Below are positions 52,367-53,656 of a stretch of 53,656 nucleotides of DNA, in pieces (position 1 is the stretch's first letter; each line of letters begins with the position of its first letter). The notes under the pieces are model-generated. The model was not told the origin of the DNA. It worked only from the letters and a program-made list of their open reading frames with translations, and made no database searches. This stretch comes from Hyphomicrobiales bacterium (GTDB taxonomy: Bacteria > Pseudomonadota > Alphaproteobacteria > Rhizobiales > Beijerinckiaceae), in contig JAIXTT010000054.1 in NCBI GenBank assembly GCA_027483795.1, positions 1 to 53,656 of the forward strand, read 5' to 3'. The translations under genes and the position numbers were made by a program.

Positions 52367-53152
52367 TCAGGATGCATCCGACCGTCCGACATGGGCGAGT
52401 TCGAGCCGTGCGCCGGCATCGGTGACCGTCTTGGCCCAAGCCAGCGTTGAAACGGAGTCGGTGAAGACCGCCGTGATCTGCGAGAGATGCGCGACCCGAG
52501 CCATCGCCTGCCGGCCGAATTTCGAACGGTCGGCGACGACGAAGCACTGCCGGCCGCAGCGGATGACGGCTTGGGTGAGCGGCTCTTCGTCGACATGGAA
52601 ATCGAGGATCGAGCCGTCGCGGTCGACGGCGACGACGCCGAGAATCGAGAAATCGAGTCGAAACCGTTCCACGAACGCGGTGGCGCCCGGCCCGGTGACC
52701 GCCATGTCGCGCCCCCGCACGACGCCGCCTGCGACGGTCACCTCGAAGTCGTCCTTGTCGGCGAGCGTTCGCACGACGTTCAGGTTGTTGGTCACGATAC
52801 GCAGCCCGACCCGGGAGCGAAGGGCATGAGCGACCGCTTCGGCGGTGGTGCCGATGTCGATGAACACGGAAGAATGATCCGGGATCTCGGCGGCGACACG
52901 GGCCGCGATCGCCGCCTTCTCCTCCGCCATGGCCCCGATCCGCGCCTCGTAAGGCAGGTTCCGCACGCTCGAACTGAACGTCGCACCCCCGTGGAAGCGG
53001 GACAGAACGCCCTGCTCGCAGAGAGAGTTGATGTCGCGCCTGATCGTCTGCTGCGTGACCGCGAGGGCGTCGGCGAGTTCTTCGATGGTGACGAAGCCCT
53101 TGCTGCGCGCTGCATGGACGATGTGGCGCCGACGAGGACTCTGCTCGATCAT
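52367..53152 (-). CDS. DeoR-family transcriptional regulator
   Basis: A 261-residue DeoR/GlpR-type repressor. The N-terminal helix-turn-helix reads GFVTIEELADALAVTQQTIR and RDINSLCEQGVLSRFHGGA. The C-terminal sugar-phosphate sensor has VFIDIGTTAEAVAHAL, LRIVTNNLNVVRTLADKDDF, VTVAGGVVRGRDMAVTGPGA and SILGVVAVDRDGSILDF. The ATG lies at 53150-53152. It is upstream of the aldolase and kinase on the same strand and probably represses them until a phosphorylated sugar appears. Confidence 0.92.
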   Translation of the reverse strand: MIEQSPRRRHIVHAARSKGFVTIEELADALAVTQQTIRRDINSLCEQGVLSRFHGGATFSSSVRNLPYEARIGAMAEEKAAIAARVAAEIPDHSSVFIDIGTTAEAVAHALRSRVGLRIVTNNLNVVRTLADKDDFEVTVAGGVVRGRDMAVTGPGATAFVERFRLDFSILGVVAVDRDGSILDFHVDEEPLTQAVIRCGRQCFVVADRSKFGRQAMARVAHLSQITAVFTDSVSTLAWAKTVTDAGARLELAHVGRSDAS

Positions 53153-53656
53153 GGGTCAACCCGCCTTCGTTCCCGTCGCGGCCCGACGACCTGCGTCGCC
53201 TCGATGCAGACGTATCGGCTCGTCCTTTCCGGAGCAACGCCCCGAGGCAAGCCCGAAATTCCGGCAAGAACCGCGGGAAGCTTGCCGTTCGTCGGTCGCC
53301 GGCTTGAAGACTGCCATACCCCACCGTAGCGAGGACGGCCGAACCTCACCCGTACCCGGCACACGTCCCGATCCGCCCCCTTAACGATGGACGAACCGTC
53401 TCGGCGACCCTGTTGGCTCGTGAGGGAAACGTTAAGGTCGAAACCGACGAACATCCCCGACGCTCGACACGTCCCCGCCCGCGAGGGCAGAACCTGAACG
53501 CGAAACGTACTCGGAACCGGATGTAACTTGAGGGGAGCGTCCCGCGCGCGGACGGTCCTGGTCTGGACGCGGAGCTTTACGGCGACTTGGCCGCGATCCT
53601 GTCCGCTTGTTCGGGGGCTCAAAACGGCGAACGCCCCATGGCGTTTGGGCCTATGG
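53153..53656. other. Gene-free right end with inverted repeats
   Basis: I see no convincing gene in these 504 bases; open frames here lack family features. The stretch must hold the deoR promoter. An inverted pair CCTTAACG (53379-53386) and CGTTAAGG (53430-53437), 43 bases apart, lies in it, and a small hairpin at 53628-53647 (AACGCC-CCAT-GGCGTT core) close to the edge is followed on the minus strand by GTTTTG; it could end a minus-strand gene beyond the window. Confidence 0.5.

Overview
The window is GC-rich, densely coded bacterial DNA with no tRNA, rRNA, CRISPR array or transposase that I can see. The gene content points to an alphaproteobacterium, probably of the Hyphomicrobiales/Rhizobiales type: long PstC and PstA forms, PlcP next to a lipid glycosyltransferase, BtaA/BtaB betaine-lipid enzymes, an ArsJ-associated GAPDH, and many TRAP/Tct transporters. 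This is inference from families, not from a marker gene.

Left flank (1-7.0 kb): the start of katG (cut by the window edge) is divergent from oxyR. Malate synthase G (glcB) converges on oxyR. Then come a BKACE-type beta-keto acid cleavage enzyme, an FMN 2-hydroxy-acid dehydrogenase and an overlapping RraA-like aldolase.

Phosphate-starvation region (7.0-32.7 kb, possibly to 35.6 kb): one minus-strand operon appears to run pstS-pstC-pstA-pstB-phoU-phoB-(winged-helix gene)-plcP-agt behind a clear three-repeat Pho box. It joins phosphate import and its regulator to enzymes that replace phospholipid by glycolipid. A quinate/shikimate dehydrogenase-TRAP operon with a divergent TetR gene is wedged next to it. 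After that come a GAPDH-arsJ arsenate-export pair with its own Pho-box-like repeat, an RMD1-family membrane protein, an endonuclease/exonuclease/phosphatase-fold enzyme divergent from ugpB-ugpA-ugpE-ugpC, a TIM-barrel protein, btaB, and a convergent btaA. Together these genes would import phosphate and glycerol-3-phosphate, expel arsenate that leaks in through Pst, and rebuild the membrane with glycolipid and betaine lipid. An ABC binding protein and a double permease without an ATPase follow.

Tricarboxylate island (35.7-49.9 kb): two operons diverge around a GntR regulator and an inverted repeat. They encode three different MmgE/PrpD proteins, two methylisocitrate-lyase-like enzymes with the catalytic KRCGH/KKCGH motif, a tricarballylate-dehydrogenase-like flavoprotein, a TctA-TctB fusion, TctC, an ornithine-cyclodeaminase-family reductase and an AbrB-family membrane protein broken by a one-base frameshift. 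There is no citrate synthase or TcuB. It looks like a pathway for an unidentified substituted tricarboxylate: import, dehydrogenation, hydration/isomerisation, then retro-aldol cleavage.

Right end (50.0-53.7 kb): a DeoR regulator, an HpcH/HpaI aldolase and an FGGY sugar kinase form a small sugar or sugar-acid operon, followed by about 500 bases with no convincing gene.
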